Assembly (NCBI GenBank): GCA_013397935.1
Contig: VZRN01003162.1
Location: 1,283,401 to 1,347,400, forward strand
Reading direction: 5' to 3'
From: Dasyornis broadbenti
Taxonomy: Eukaryota > Chordata > Aves > Passeriformes > Dasyornithidae
Length of the DNA: 64,000 nucleotides
How positions within the stretch are numbered: position 1 is the first letter of the stretch; each line of letters opens with the position of its first letter. This document shows, piece after piece, positions 21,866-35,701 of the stretch. Under the pieces are notes generated by a model. The model made no database searches. It was not told the DNA's origin and saw only the letters and a program-made list of their open reading frames with translations. A program made the translations under genes and the position numbers.

Positions 21866-24380
21866 GAACTCAGTGGGAGTAGAGCAGTACACACTTGAAA
21901 TTAATATAATGCCATAAGCTACTTATAACAGTTACTACCTTTGAGCTGTATGTTAATTTTCAGTTATTTATCATGGTTAAAGGGAGATGTAGGAGAAGTG
22001 TGGCAGTAAATATATGAAACAGTGTTTAATAAAGGATGAAAAGAAATAGTTATTTTTAGAAATGAATGGAAAAAGATGATACATGATAAGAAAAAGTATA
22101 AATGGCACAGAGCTTGTTTGTATTTTCTATTTACCATATCATTCTACAAGCACCAAAGAAAATCCAGTTTAATTCAAAAACAACAGTTTTCATATCCATT
22201 CTCATTATCAACTCAAAATATAACCGTGACATGAGCATGAAAGTCCTTCAAGATCTATCCTCCTTTAGGAGAGAAATAAATCAGTAGGAGAAAACATTTA
22301 AGAAGAAACTTCCAGGGAAGAGGTTAAGGGATCAATAGGAACTTGACAGGTAGAGAGTCTGGGCTGGCTTTGTCTGCAGAGAAGAGGGTTACTTAGGGGT
22401 TTGTTTGCTTGGGCTTTTTAAACTTTACTTCAAATAATAAAATTTTGCATGAAATCATAGGCCACACTCCTTAACCACAGATTTGATCCTGTCTCACTAG
22501 AACAGGAATACTATGGCACCCCTGTAAGTATTAAGAGGATACTGAGAAATCTTTAAATCATTATTTTGGCAGATCTTCTGTTGAGCTGTAGTTGAGCAAT
22601 GTTTCAATACCCTGTACTATAAACGAAAGTCTGCAACAATGATCAGTATGCCAGTAAGTCTTTGCCATCCTGAATATTCATTCATGATGGCTACAGTAGC
22701 AAAACACCACACATGTGACATAAGAGAAAGGAAATAGATTTCAGTGCAATTTCCCAAAGGTCTGTGAAATTAAACAATAATATGAGTAAAAAAAAAAAGC
22801 ATATATTTTTAAAAAAGATTATATTATCCCTAATGTCAGTCAGATTATTTTTACAGATTACTGCTAGTCCCAAATTTATGAAATGTTACCCATGGTAGGG
22901 TTTACCCATGGGGAGAATATTACATTTTTGCATGGAAACATACTTAATTTCAGTAAAAGCACTGAGAATTGCAGTTTCATATATGATTTAATGTTCAAAC
23001 CTTTTGTCTGATTCAAGAATTCTTTAAGCCTATGCTGTCTGCATTTTTTAATCATTCTTTTCAGAATTTAAAAATATTTTTTCTTCAGAAAATTAACTCA
23101 ATAAAGACTGAAATACTATGAAGTATTATGTAAATTAAACAGTCACTGAGTTCACATTATTGAAGTTTCAATATAGTAGGGGGACAAATTAAATTTTATT
23201 TCACAGAACTTGTTTACATTTCCATCTGATTTCAACAACAGTGTTTTTATTTTGGCAATATTTCCCGCAGAACAGATTAGAATTTCCATGCCTCAGTGCT
23301 GTCTGTGTCAGAACAGACTGAGCATCCCGCACAGTGGCTTCCGTTAAGGCCAGCTCCAGCACCGTGAGATGGTCCCTGTCCCACTACAGCTCATCTTCTG
23401 CTTTGCTCATAAACGTGCTGGGCTTGTCTCTCCTGTGACCAAGACTGACAGTGATGTTTTTATTAGACATCGCTTAGTCACCAGATAATGCCATTTTGTT
23501 TAGTCTAAAATTGTTTGTGCATTCAGATGCAGCTCATCAGGTTTGTTTGAAGAGTGATTATCATGCTGCCGTCACAAGCTGGGGTGAGTCCTTAGACCCC
23601 AGCAGGCTGCATCAGGTCTGGGCATGTGTCGAGCAAGGCATGCCTCCCATGGGGCATTTCATACCTGCAGCACGAGTCCTGTCACTGCAGCGTCACCCAG
23701 GGACACCTCCAGCCCCGATGAACACCCACAGCTGTCCATAAGGGCCCTTCCAGGTACCCAAACTCGTGATCCCATGTTTCACTCATCCTTAAAATGACAT
23801 AGTTATTACCTCCCTCAACTTACTAGAGAAGCAAATAAGGTGACGTGTATATTGAGTACTCAATATAATTGAATTTATGAGCCAAAAAGTAGCTGAGACA
23901 ATCTCAAAACTGTTCTTCCCCCCAGCCTACTTCCAGTGAAATAAAGGCTATGTACCAAATCCGTAGGTTGTAACCTAAAGGGGTGTGTGTGAAGCAGGGT
24001 GACCTGTCAGAAAGGGGCTAGACGGAAGGAGGCTGGTACTGCCTGTTGTGTAGGAGCAGCTCTGAGAGAGGGAGCAGAACTGCTGGGGGTGAGCAGGGGC
24101 TCGGGTGCTGCTGTGGGAAGGCACATGCTGAAACGTGAAGCTGGGACTGGTGTAAAGCATACCTTGGGGCTTAATCCTTCCCTGGATCTCAGGAGCCTTC
24201 TGGAGTTGCAATAATTAGCCTTTTCACTTCTTCCTCCATCTGCTCACCTGTAACTGAACTTCAGGGCAGTGTGGCTCCAAGAGATAAAGAGCTTACCACT
24301 GCCTCTCAATGCAGCGTCTCCTGCACGAGGCCTTAATGGGCCAAAGATAGAGAAAACAGAAGTTTAAATTGCATTCTTCC
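21866..24380. other. Intergenic sequence
   Basis: No gene was recognised. The block 23290-23760 is more GC-rich than its neighbours and carries an 81-codon plus-strand open frame (from 23496), but I find no homology or splice context for it. Confidence 0.5.
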
Positions 24381-24464
24381 TCTTACGAAATTTTGATAAC
24401 CTAGAAGAGGTGAGTCTAAGTCTCTTACAAAATTTTGATAACATAGAAGACGTGAGTCTAAGTC
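24381..24464. repeat. Two-copy tandem duplication, 42-bp unit
   Basis: Copy 1 is 24381-24422 and copy 2 is 24423-24464. Both read TCTTACNAAATTTTGATAAC and then NTAGAAGANGTGAGTCTAAG, with only a few substitutions between them. Confidence 0.9.
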
Positions 24465-27400
24465 TGTAGATAATTTCAACAGTCTTATCTTGAATTTTAA
24501 GAAGTTTAGCAAGAGCTCCAGAGTTAATAAAAAGTGTAGCAACATGTTAAATACATGAACAGCACTGCACCACCCCAAAGAACCTGCCACCTGAAAAGTG
24601 CTGAGTGAACCAGCACTGAAATAACTCAGTCCAGAAGTAAGGGACTCAGATTCCATTTTTACGTGTGTTCATGGTGTGTGGCAGAGTCACCACGTGCCTC
24701 ATTTCTCCAGTTTAAGACACGCTGAGGTAGTGTCCTAAGTAGGTCTGTCAATACTCGTGAGACAATGACCGCTCCTAGGTGAGACAGTTGCATCACGATA
24801 AAACTTGTTTGCAGACGGAACGATTAAGTACAGTTATGAAGGCTTTCCTCAGAAGAGCAGGGAGCCAGGTAGGTCTGAAAACCACATCAAAGACCAAAGC
24901 AGAAGGCAGCAGCACCTGGGTCCTAATTGAAAAATGTCCTGTCTAATAAAACAATTCAGGGTACAGTACTTCCACAGTATTTTCTGTCATTGTTATATTC
25001 TTTTTTAGCACCAGCAGTGGGGATCAGCCTTCATACATGTGGATATTGACAGCACTACAGGGCTGAGGAGTCTCATACACTCTCCCTATCTCTCCTACAA
25101 CAGAGTCCTGTACCTCCTCCCTGACCAAATAGGAGCAGTCCCATTACCAGGAGAGCTCCATCTCCTGTTTTCATACAGATACGGGTTGTCTATGGGTGAC
25201 CTGGACTCCAACCTTTGTTGGTATTTCCATAGATGAACATTTCTTATGTAAGTCAAAGTAAAAAAAATAAAACCAAATAAAAACCTCAAAACACACCTGG
25301 GTAAGAATGTCCTATAAAATATAAAAGATACGTAGAGGAAAGGCATAATAATCCCAAACCAGACGGAATTTGGGATTAGTTATTTGCCTTTCCTGGTGCC
25401 TTGGCTAACAGGGAGAGACCAGCCACAGTTGTGGCTCAATTATTTTGATGCCTTATTTCAGTGGGAGTTAGGCTTAATATTAACTTTGAAAATATGAAAC
25501 CTAGCTGTTAGTTTAATCCTGAATGTGAAGTTCCAAGACTGATTGACTGGCAGCTAAATAAGATTTAAAAATCAAATGGAAATAATTACTCTGATAGGTT
25601 AAGAATGGTTTTGTGATAAAGTTTTTTGCCTTTTTTGGGACTTATTTTGTCAAGAGCACTATTTCTACAATTTTCCATCTCCACTGTTTCATATAAGAAA
25701 CTTCTAAATATTTCAAAGTACTTTTGACATTTCAAGCACTGTCTGTCAGAGTCCTTAGATAAAACAGACTGCTTTTTCACTGACTAGTAGCTGTCTATGC
25801 TATCTGCATTTAAACCCAAGTTAGGTTGCCTCCACTAGCAATCCCAGCAGTTAGATATCTGGAGCATTCAGTTCAGTAGAGAACCTTACTATCTGTTTCT
25901 GAAGGTACGGCAGCAACTGTGCCATTTGTTATTTCCCCCAGTACAGTGTGCAGCTGCTCAGGCAGCCCCACTGTGGCAGCCTGCCAAGCAACCCAGACAG
26001 CAACGAGACAACAGCTTTGTCCTCTCTGTTTCATTCTGACATTGTCACCTTATCTAAGCTTTCTGTAGACTAAGAGGTTTGAAATCATGACCAGCTCAAA
26101 ATATCTGTATTTTCTGAGAACAGCTTCCTTCTGCAGTATCAAAACATGACATTTGCTTTTTCTTCTTAAAATAAAAATACTTCAGCTCTGATCTGCATGC
26201 AGGATTTTAATGGACTATTCTTCTCAGGAGTCCTAGCAGCTCTTCCTGCCTGTTATCTATGACCAGAAGTGAGCTGATCCATCAGTTTTCACAGGAAACC
26301 AAATCAGCAAATGTCACACAGGCAGCAAAGCAGGATATAGTAAACCATGCTCCACATATACCTCCCATGCTTCCTTTACACTCTTAAAGCTGAGACCAAG
26401 TGGCAAAAAGCAAACATAGATATAGGGTGGAAAGAAAGCTGAAGAGCTTCATAAATCTTAAAAACTGATTCTCCCTACAAACTGATCAGTGCAAATGTAA
26501 GCAACTGAAGGTGAACATTAAGTGCTCAAGATATCGCGTGCCATTGGAGTCAGAACACGCTCCAAAAGGGCTTGCATTATTCATCCTTAAATTTTGTTTG
26601 TTTTAAAAATTCTCCTGGGGGAGGTATTTAACTACTGCACCCAAAGCAGAAAACTTCTGTAAATCTCTTGACATTATAGAACATTCCATAACTCTGATTC
26701 TACTCAGAGCTCCAGTTTACTTTACATCTTTTATAACATAAAGAGGTTACTTTTGACACAGGCTTAAAATGCTGCTTGGTTTACAGAAAATGAGGGTTTC
26801 TATGGATGAATCCTCCCTACACAAAGCATGTGTGTCCTCCTAGAAACAAAGCTTTATTAAATATTAATTTATTTGAACAGTCTTCTTCCTTGTCTCTCCT
26901 AATTGCATCATTCACCTCAAGTTCTCATTTGGTTGTTGGTTTTTTTTTTTTTTTCAATCTCTCCACCTTTCTCAATTCCTTGAAGACAAGGATCCTTTCT
27001 TACCAACTTTCTCAAATGAAATACAATCTCTCTAGGCTTATGCTGCACCTACTGATCTTACGCAGAACTGGTTATTGTTCTTAATAAAATTAACCCAAGA
27101 CTATTGTACCCCAGGGGCCAAGTCCATTATTTTCCAAAGGACAATCCAAAACTTTGTAACTCCAGCGGCAATAGAAAAAACAGACGGTTTTGATATTCCA
27201 GTAAACTCAGTGCACAAGGTAGGCTTAAATATTCTGTGAATATATAGACAATGCTACAGCTGTCCTGAAGGATCCCAGGGCTTAAGAGGGAATCATAAAA
27301 GGGAGACTTTTTCCTGACTTTGCTGATAGGAAAGATTTTTAAGCCTCCAGGATTTACTGTTGTGGAACATGCAATAGGGCTGCTGATAGAAACTGGTATG

Positions 27401-27560
27401 GCAGTGATGAGCAAGGAGATCATATTCCTTAATACAGCAGTAGAACATCATAAAAATAAAATTGCATATGTAGGAGGTCAACACCGTTTTTACCTGACTG
27501 CTGCCTGTATGTGATAACTGCATTGCAATGTAATAACAACAGTTCTTAACAACAGTTAAG
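24465..27560. other. Intergenic sequence
   Basis: No gene was recognised. It contains a 15-base T run at 26940-26954. Open frames here are short and without recognisable homology. Confidence 0.5.
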
Positions 27561-27563
27561 AAC
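27542..27563. repeat. Perfect 9-bp inverted repeat
   Basis: The arms GTTCTTAAC (27542-27550) and GTTAAGAAC (27555-27563) are separated by four bases. It sits exactly at the 5' edge of the CR1 fragment. Confidence 0.85.
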
Positions 27564-27728
27564 AGGACAGGTTGCAAGCAGTGCTGTGGATGCCCCATCC
27601 CTGGAAGTGTTCAAGGCTAGGTTGAATGTGGTTCTGAAGAAGTGGAAAGTGTCCCTGTCCATGACAGGGGGTTTGGAACTAGATAATCTGTAAAGACCCT
27701 TCCAACCCAGACTATTCTATGGTTCTGG
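27561..27728 (+). mobile_element. CR1 LINE 3' end fragment
   Basis: Plus-orientation CR1 3' UTR: GATGCCCCATCCCTGGAAGT, GTTCAAGGCTAGGTTGAATG, then GACCCTTCCAACCCAGACTA and TTCTATGGTTCT. Confidence 0.92.
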
Positions 27729-30700
27729 GAATCTTAAAAGCAACACACAATGTATGGCAAACTACCAATAAAAATTTATGGTGGACTTGCCACACATACT
27801 ACAGCAATTGTGTTTCTGAATCCTGCAATGAATAAAATTAGCAAGTAGAATGGAACTATCAGCATGTATCACTAAACAATTTGGAACCAAACTTTGGTCC
27901 CCAAGAACAGAGGTGCTCCTTTCCTGGGTTGAAATACAGCCAATTTCCTTGTGAAACTGCACCACTGATGAATAGAAAATAAAGTGAATAAGAAAGCAGT
28001 GATCCCAAGTTAATGGCAAGGTGCTGTGTAAAGAATACCCAATAGGCCAAAGGGATATTGCAGAAACATGAAAAATACAAAGCCCAGTTACAGCAGTTGT
28101 GTGACTGAACCAGTGATGAGGGACACAGTACTTCAGAAGTTAAAGATCAGAACTGTGTGCATTTCAGAAAACAAGGTAAAAGGCTCCAATAGACACCTGC
28201 ATTATATGGAAGGATAATCTGCAGACTGGAAACTTCCAGAAAGAGAGACACAGAGAGAGAGAAAGAGGGAGAAAAAGGTTTCACATATGCGTATGAAATT
28301 AATTCAATTTATGATTGACCATTAGTATTTCTGGGCATGCTTGCTGTAAGGATCAAGTATGAGAAGGCATATGAAAGGAGATAACCATTAGGAAGCACAT
28401 ACACTGCATGGAACTGATTGAATATATATACACAGGAGAGCTGGAATTTGGACTCTCTACATTACTGCTGCAGTACAGGATCCCACTGAATGCTGCTCAC
28501 CTCAGTGCTGTTCACAGATATACAAAATTATTTCATGCACTCTACTGTCTATCATGAATAAAGTAAACTTAGGAACAAATCTGGTGTCAATTTGAGCCTC
28601 AGGGATGGACAAACTCAAGGAGTCTAGTTCTTCGAAGAGGCAATTCAGAACTGGTCTGAGCAACTGGGACAAATAGCTGTCCCCAAAAGTGATCAGTGGG
28701 ACTCTGAAACCTTAGAAGGAACAGCTAACATTTACAGAAAGCCTTGATTTTCTGGAAGAAGCACTCAAGAGTAGAACAAGCTTATTAAAATAAACTAGTA
28801 AATTAAAATCACCTACTTTACAGTTAAGTGAGCAGGAAAAGCTTTAGAAATTACTAATGCTATATCCTACTGGATATAGTGGAGTGTCATTAGCCACAAA
28901 ATCAGATCATACAAATCATGATTCCACAGAAGCTGCAAGAAACTGGCTACAAAGTGAGACTGTGGGCTTGAATAAAGCAAAAATTCCTCACTATTTTTTT
29001 TGCCTCACCCAACCAGGTGGAAAGAGTTCTCTGAACAAATACACCCCCAACAAGAGCCTTTTAGACACCGTCCATGATTTCTCTGAAAAAAACTCAACCA
29101 ACTTATTTGAAAGCTTCAGTAGTACATTTCAGTGAGATGCTTGGTGATGACCCTGTGTTCAAACACACGTTCAGAGAACCGTGGCTTCTCTGCCATTGGC
29201 TGAGACAACATTTCCACTTGTTTTTAGGTAAACCAGCATATTTTTATGAAAATCATTATATTACCTACATTCATCGGGCCACATGATTTTTGCTGTAGGA
29301 TTTGCCTAACCATTCCTCAGCATCAGCTGTGACACTATGTCACCAGGGAAAGAAAAAGACAAATTTGGGGAAATTTTCACTAGTCAGAAAGCCATTAAAA
29401 CCACGGGATCTAAATGTTTACACTCCTTTGAGAAGGACAGTAAATTTGGGCAGTCTGACATATAGACTGTGAAATAAAACACATCTGCATAATCTACAAA
29501 TACATGAGGATGCATGAGTCAACAGGGATGAGCCATCACAACTGGCTAGAAATATTCCAGTGTGACCAGGAGCAGTCAGAGCCTTATTAGTAAATCAAGC
29601 TTCAGACCTGTTGTAGTATAAAATAGTGGTCCAGGTATGTAGATGTATATATTCCTTGATATGTGTGCTTCCTTTAGCCAGAAAGTGGTAAACAGTGACA
29701 CTGACCAGCCAAAGAGTTTGCGCTACTGGGCAATGTCCCACTGATGACAGGTTCTGCCAAGCACCCACCACATTCCTGCTGGATTCCGCACCTTTACGAG
29801 GGTCCAAAATACATCTGCTAAGGAAGTAGATGTCACCAAGCTTGGGAACATGGGGCATAGACACCAGGCTGCACTGCTTGTTAGCATGGAAAGGTGCAAG
29901 CATGAGGACTCAAAACTCATGCTTAACAGGGTTAAGCAAAGTCAAAGCAAAATATTAGGTGCTACCATCACCACATTCTTTATATCAGAAGATTGTATGC
30001 TAAAGATGCTCTAAACCTATAACTCAAAATACACATTTGCCTTTTTTAACCCTATATTATTATCTGCATTATTGCATGTTGCCCATGTACACGTCCAGGG
30101 TTGATGTGAATTTTAAAAAGTGCAAATCAGCCTTAATCAGTGGAAGTTCTCCCACAGGTTGTGTCATAATGGCTTAATTCTCATTTCTCACTTAAAACAT
30201 AGATCACAATCAGTATCCAAAACAGACGACTTAAAATAATCCATATAATTTAAATTTATAAATATTGTGTGAGAGAAAGGTCTTTATCTTGCAACAGAGT
30301 AGAATAAGATTTCAAAAACCAGCTGCAGTAGTAAGAAAATTCATTAAGGTATCCAGCTTCATAAATGTGATATGAAGCGAGTGCTATGAAGAGAGATTAT
30401 ATATGAACCAGTTTTTCAAAGGTTTAAGAGAGTTGGTTTCAACTCCTTAAATACAGTGATGCTTATAGTACCTCTTGCCCAGATTCATGGCAACAGATTT
30501 TACGATAAAATTTAAATACTATGAAACAAACTCTCAAACTATATTTTCATCATAGGCTTCTCAACAGAAATGCTTTCCATCCAAAAGAGACAGGCAGTAA
30601 AAACTCAATATTAATTCCCCCTCCTTGTTCCAAAACAGAACAAATCCCCCCCAACCAGAACAACCAAAACTCCATCTCCACCGCATCTGAAATCAGAAAA

Positions 30701-30984
30701 TTTGAGTTAAATACTTCTAAAAGATCTTGCTTACTTTATCTCTAAGTCCTTCCAGCAAAAGAAGTCCTTTTCAGATTATTCTTCCATAAAATTTATAAAC
30801 TGACTTTGCAATATAATGAACTAAATACTCCAACTTTAATATTTTGCATTCATACCAAAAACAATTAACAGTTTTTACAAATAGTGTTATTTACTAAAAC
30901 AGTTCTTGTACAACAGTTCAGTATATCTAAATATATACATATGCCAACATTAAAGGGAGCATCAAAACAAACAAAGCCAAACAA
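27729..30984. other. Intergenic sequence downstream of STAM
   Basis: No gene was recognised. It contains a GA-rich microsatellite at about 28238-28277. Confidence 0.5.
28238..28277 (+). repeat. GA-rich microsatellite
   Basis: An interrupted (AG)n and GA-rich tract of about 40 bases. Confidence 0.8.
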
Positions 30985-33900
30985 AAATGCACTTTGCTAC
31001 TGTGTACACTTTATTAAAACCAAAGCAGACTGCAGCAGATTTTTCTTTTTCATGACAAAGACAAAAATTATTTGGATTCCAGAAGAACATGCAGGATAGA
31101 ACAAAAACTCCTACCACCTTTTTGCCAAGGTAGAAGCATGAAAAGGGAACTTTAGATCTCTAATTTACATAGTAGCAAATGGAATGTTTTTAAACACAAC
31201 CATCCTAATTTAAGAAACCAGGCTTCAAAAATGTACATAGTGTTTTTTACATATTGAAGCAAAAAATTCAAATGTCAAGGCCTTCTCCATGTTTTCCTAT
31301 GGTGTTGGACAGTGTATGAATGAAGGTCAATATTCTTCATTGCAGCTGAAAATTAGAAAGGAATAGCTGTAGTGTGGAGCTGATCAGCTTTACTACGACT
31401 GAATAACAGAGTAAAAAATGATTCTGCCTGCTGTTGGTAATGGAGGTTTTTTGTAATTTTTATTTTACCCTTTTTCTTAAAAATATCTCCTTCCAGTTTT
31501 TACTGGAAAAATTATGCTCCCTTATTCTTCAAAACAGATACATACATGTTCTCCAAAGGAAGGTGCAGTTGTGTAATTCAAAGTGCCAGTGTAGCTGCTC
31601 TAACTAGAGATGTCTTTTTTCTGTCTATGAACAACCACAGAGAAGGAATAAGGTGAGACCTTTGTATATAAAGACTGCACAAATATCTTTGAAATATGAG
31701 TGAAAAATAAAGTAGGTGATATTTAAAGACAATAATAAAAAATTGGAGAATGAGGTATTAAGCAGTTCTCCAGTGTAAATCTGATGTTCCTGCCATCGAG
31801 ACAAAAATCAGAGAACTATAGTAGCAGCCTAGATTCAATCAGCAATGTACGTGGTATGAAAAGCATATCTATCTCCTTTGTTACATGTAACCATTTGCAA
31901 TCTGGCAGAATTTTTTGAATTTCAAATTCATTTCAGTTCCCCCTGCCTCAAAATTCATGAACAGTAACTGTACCATGAGAGCAGTATGCTGCTCCACACC
32001 TGTTGAGAAGCATGCAAGAACTCTTATATTTTGCTCCTTTTTTACTCCTGTCTCTGTGTGCTTTGGCCAGTGACACTACAGACACATCTACACAGTACCA
32101 ATTACTAAACAGAGGTGGCAAATGCGTTGTGACTGCTCCTGCAGCTGCACACTCTGGGACACACTGCCATGACATCAGGACAGAAAATATTAACATATTG
32201 CCCCAGTATTTTTCCTGGGAGTTTTACAGTAAATCTTTACACCTGTGTTATGCCCACATAAATTGAGATGATACACATGGCTAAAAAAATTTTACTTATA
32301 GGAGTGAAATGCACAGAAGGCACTTTCCAGAGTTTGCTCCAGTTCATGCTAACCAAGCCACTGAAATACCCCTTCTGAAGTTAATTAGAATTTTTGTATT
32401 CCTTAATGAAAGGGTTAAGTAAAAAAAGGTTTATACAAACTATCTTGAACACATTTTAGCGTTACATTGACAATTTACATGTAAAGAAACGAGACATTCA
32501 AAAATTAGGTCTTCTATTGGAACATGAATAACATTTCCAAGGATTCTTAACTTTCAAATAGTTTACATTCTGATACTTTAATTGCTAAAAAGCTTTTCCA
32601 CACAGTAGCTGTACGTGTACTTTCCCCTGTTCACTAACATTTCAATGTTCAATACCATAGTAAGGTAGAACATAATTAAAATTGGTCAAAACAATGCATA
32701 AACAAGGAATCAAAGAATAAATCATGGCAGAGAAGCACCAGCAATGGCATCTCCAGGTTCATGATACCAAACCAGCAGAGATGAGGTGAACTGAAGTATA
32801 ATTTCTAAGTTATCAGAAAGGATACGAGAGAATGACTGAAGAAACTCAAGCAATGATAGCATCTAGCAAAGCAGGAGAAAGCATCACTTCAGAGTATCAA
32901 ACATACATGGCACAACCAGGCAGGAAGACATTTTCTGATAAGAAAAATCAACATGAAGTAATGCAGCTCCAAATTCAATTTCATCTGAAAATTGCACGTG
33001 AAATGGAAAATGTAGGTTGCAACAGAAACACTAAGACTTGGAACCTAAAAATATAATGACTTACTGCACCAGTTATAGACAATGAATTCTGATTCAAAAT
33101 CAACTACAATTCCTAGTCTGGTAGAGGAGATATCTTAGAGCAGTGACTTTAATAAAGGTATGAAGGAAAATAGAAAGTGTCCATCTGTTTTTCACAACTT
33201 TCATTATATTGACTTTAGAAAGGCATTAAATTTTAGCAAGTGGGTTTTTGGTCATGATGAACATAAATGAAAGGCGATTTTAATTTTCATAAAAACGGAT
33301 GAATGGCCAAAATAAGCAAGTTGGAGAGCAGAAAAATTTCAATACACATAAGGTTTTAGCGTTCAAATGAGAAACCAGGAACTTGCATTTCTGTATATCA
33401 AGGAAAGACTTCAAAAATTTTAAAAACAATGACAACTTACAAACAAAATGTATTTTTTCTGGGTCAATTCTGTACAGAAGTTCCACAGGCCCTTATTACG
33501 GAACATGTGATACAACATGTGAAAACCTAAGAATACAATAGTCAATATCAGCAAGACTGATCTTGATGTTTCAAGCTTCTTCTTGAAACAGGGACTAAGA
33601 ACTATGGAATAAAAAATTATTTTCACTTTTGTGTTTCTATACACATTGTATATCTGATTTTAGAATAAGGTACCTAATCCATACAGAGAACACTATCTAA
33701 ATTACACTACAAGTGCTTTCTAAAGACATCACTTCTTCAATCTATAAAAAGTTATCTATGACACAGTATGCCGGATTATTACTTTTTTCTTTAGTATTTT
33801 CTTTCAAATTCCACAGGCTTTTGTGATGACACCAAGTACTGAAATAATTAATAACAGTTTGTCAGGATGCTTAAAAATTTTAGAGAAAACAAATAAGCAA

Positions 33901-35701
33901 AATACTGGCATTAGATCAACCAGCTGGCTGGAACATCCCCAGCTGGAATAGATCAGCCATGGGCATGTTTTGTAACCAGAGCAGTCAGAAGTTATGCAAA
34001 GCAGTCATCTGAAAGTATCTGGCAAAACACTGATGTCAATTAAAGTAGTGAAACAAAGGCATGTTAGGTAACTGTGAACAGATGCAGGAGTATATGGGAT
34101 AACAGAGCTCATTTTATAGTATAATGTAAAATTGCAACATTTAATTCCAGAAGCATCGCACTAAAACATAGTACACAAAACAAACAACCTCTGACATACA
34201 CACAAGACTAAAAACAGATCTGACGTTGAAGCCATCTAGTATTGCTGAGTGGAATTAAGAGTCGCTGGAAAAGATGAAACCAGGATGCATTACTAGACGG
34301 AATACAAATGCAAAGTAACAACAGCTTTGTACAAGAAACTCCACTCAAGCACATCTGAAATGCTGCCTTCCATTACCAGGTTTCTTTTGCAGCACCTCAT
34401 CCACAGAAGGAAAATATCATGCTTTACAAAGCCATCTGGTTAAGTTACTGAGTAACACAAGGGTTTAAAAGAGGCTAATGCATGTTGCTGCAGAAGATAA
34501 TTTAAAGTAACCTAAAAGTAGATTAAAATGAGATGCCTCATAAACAATTCAAACTATAGAAGGTCTAATAAACTCAAATGGTATAATTAGAAATTGAAAC
34601 AGACATTTAAGGCAGAAGTGTTTGTGTTAGAACAGTAAACAGAACAAATTGCTAAGCAAGGCCACAAGAGATAAAACAAAGCCCTGAAGGTTTGTTCAGC
34701 AAAGTGATTTAAACGTCCATAATTCTCCATGTTCTAATTAAGAAAACTTGAATAAAATAGTGTAATTCATGTTGTGTATTCCAGTTTAAAACTCCATTGT
34801 TTCTCTTTCAGCTCAATTCCTCTGTCTTTCTTTGGTGTAATCTCTACCAACACACATAGAATACAGTTCTGGTTCTCATTTTAAAAAACAACTCGGAAAA
34901 ATAAATTACATGCTTCTCATGATAAAATGCAAGATCCTGATCTGTTTCATGGTCCCATGATATGTTTAGCAGCCTCTGAATAGTAGTATTAAGTTATTAA
35001 TTATGTCCAAAGCAGAATCATAATTTGCTGTTATCCCCCCAAATCATTTACTAGTTAACAAGTTTACTTTGGTAGATAAGCTATCTAATAGTCATGATAC
35101 ACTTGTGTTCAATTCAAGAAGTAGTGAAACTTAGATAAGTTTGTAAATTCATATATAGACCTTAGCTTGTAATTGTAACCATGATACGCAGAATTACTGT
35201 TTTTCCTGCACTGGAAAAAGACATCGCATCTGTCTTAAAACTAGACAAAACTATGAAATATGGTTGTCAGTTCATAATTAAAATAAAATAATAGAGCAAA
35301 TTATTTTTAAACATTGTGTTAAATATATTCACATGACCACCACAGCTATACGAAATGGGCACTACTGCAATCACACATACTATATGTACATAACATATAT
35401 GCCACAACAGTTTGCAATGGTTGAGTTTTCACAAACTAGCCAATTTAACCATACATAAATAATCTTGTACCAATTTTTAGGCATTTTAAAAGGAAGTAAA
35501 TTTCCTAAATATATCAGTTCCTCCGCAAAATTAAAACCAAAAAATCCTAAAAAGTCAGTGCAAATTGAACTTGTTCACCAAGAGAGACTCTTATTAAGCT
35601 GAGAATAAACAAAGTTTAAGAGATTAAATGAAGAAACTCATAGAATCGCCAACTGCCTTTAGCAGAGGTTAAAGAAGATTAGGAATCAGAAGTCCTGGAT
35701 C
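30985..35701 (-). other. STAM: STAM 3' untranslated region (proposed)
   Basis: The stretch from the STAM stop codon to the best poly(A) site has no splice evidence and no minus-strand gene, so it is most simply one long terminal exon of about 4.7 kb. The extent is inferred only from the poly(A) signal; a nearer end is possible, for example at a weaker AATAAA at 31459-31464. Confidence 0.45.
31010..31015 (-). terminator. STAM: Candidate STAM poly(A) signal AATAAA
   Basis: On the minus strand AATAAA is followed about 20-45 bases later by a T/G-rich element (TTTTTGTTTGGCTTTGTTTG), the usual arrangement of a cleavage site with a downstream element. Cleavage would fall near 30985-30995. Confidence 0.5.

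Noticed and set aside
27320..27514. 64-codon plus-strand open frame that reads smoothly (KIFKPPGFTVVEHAIG...)
   Set aside because: No homology recognised, and the opposite strand is equally open; most likely chance.
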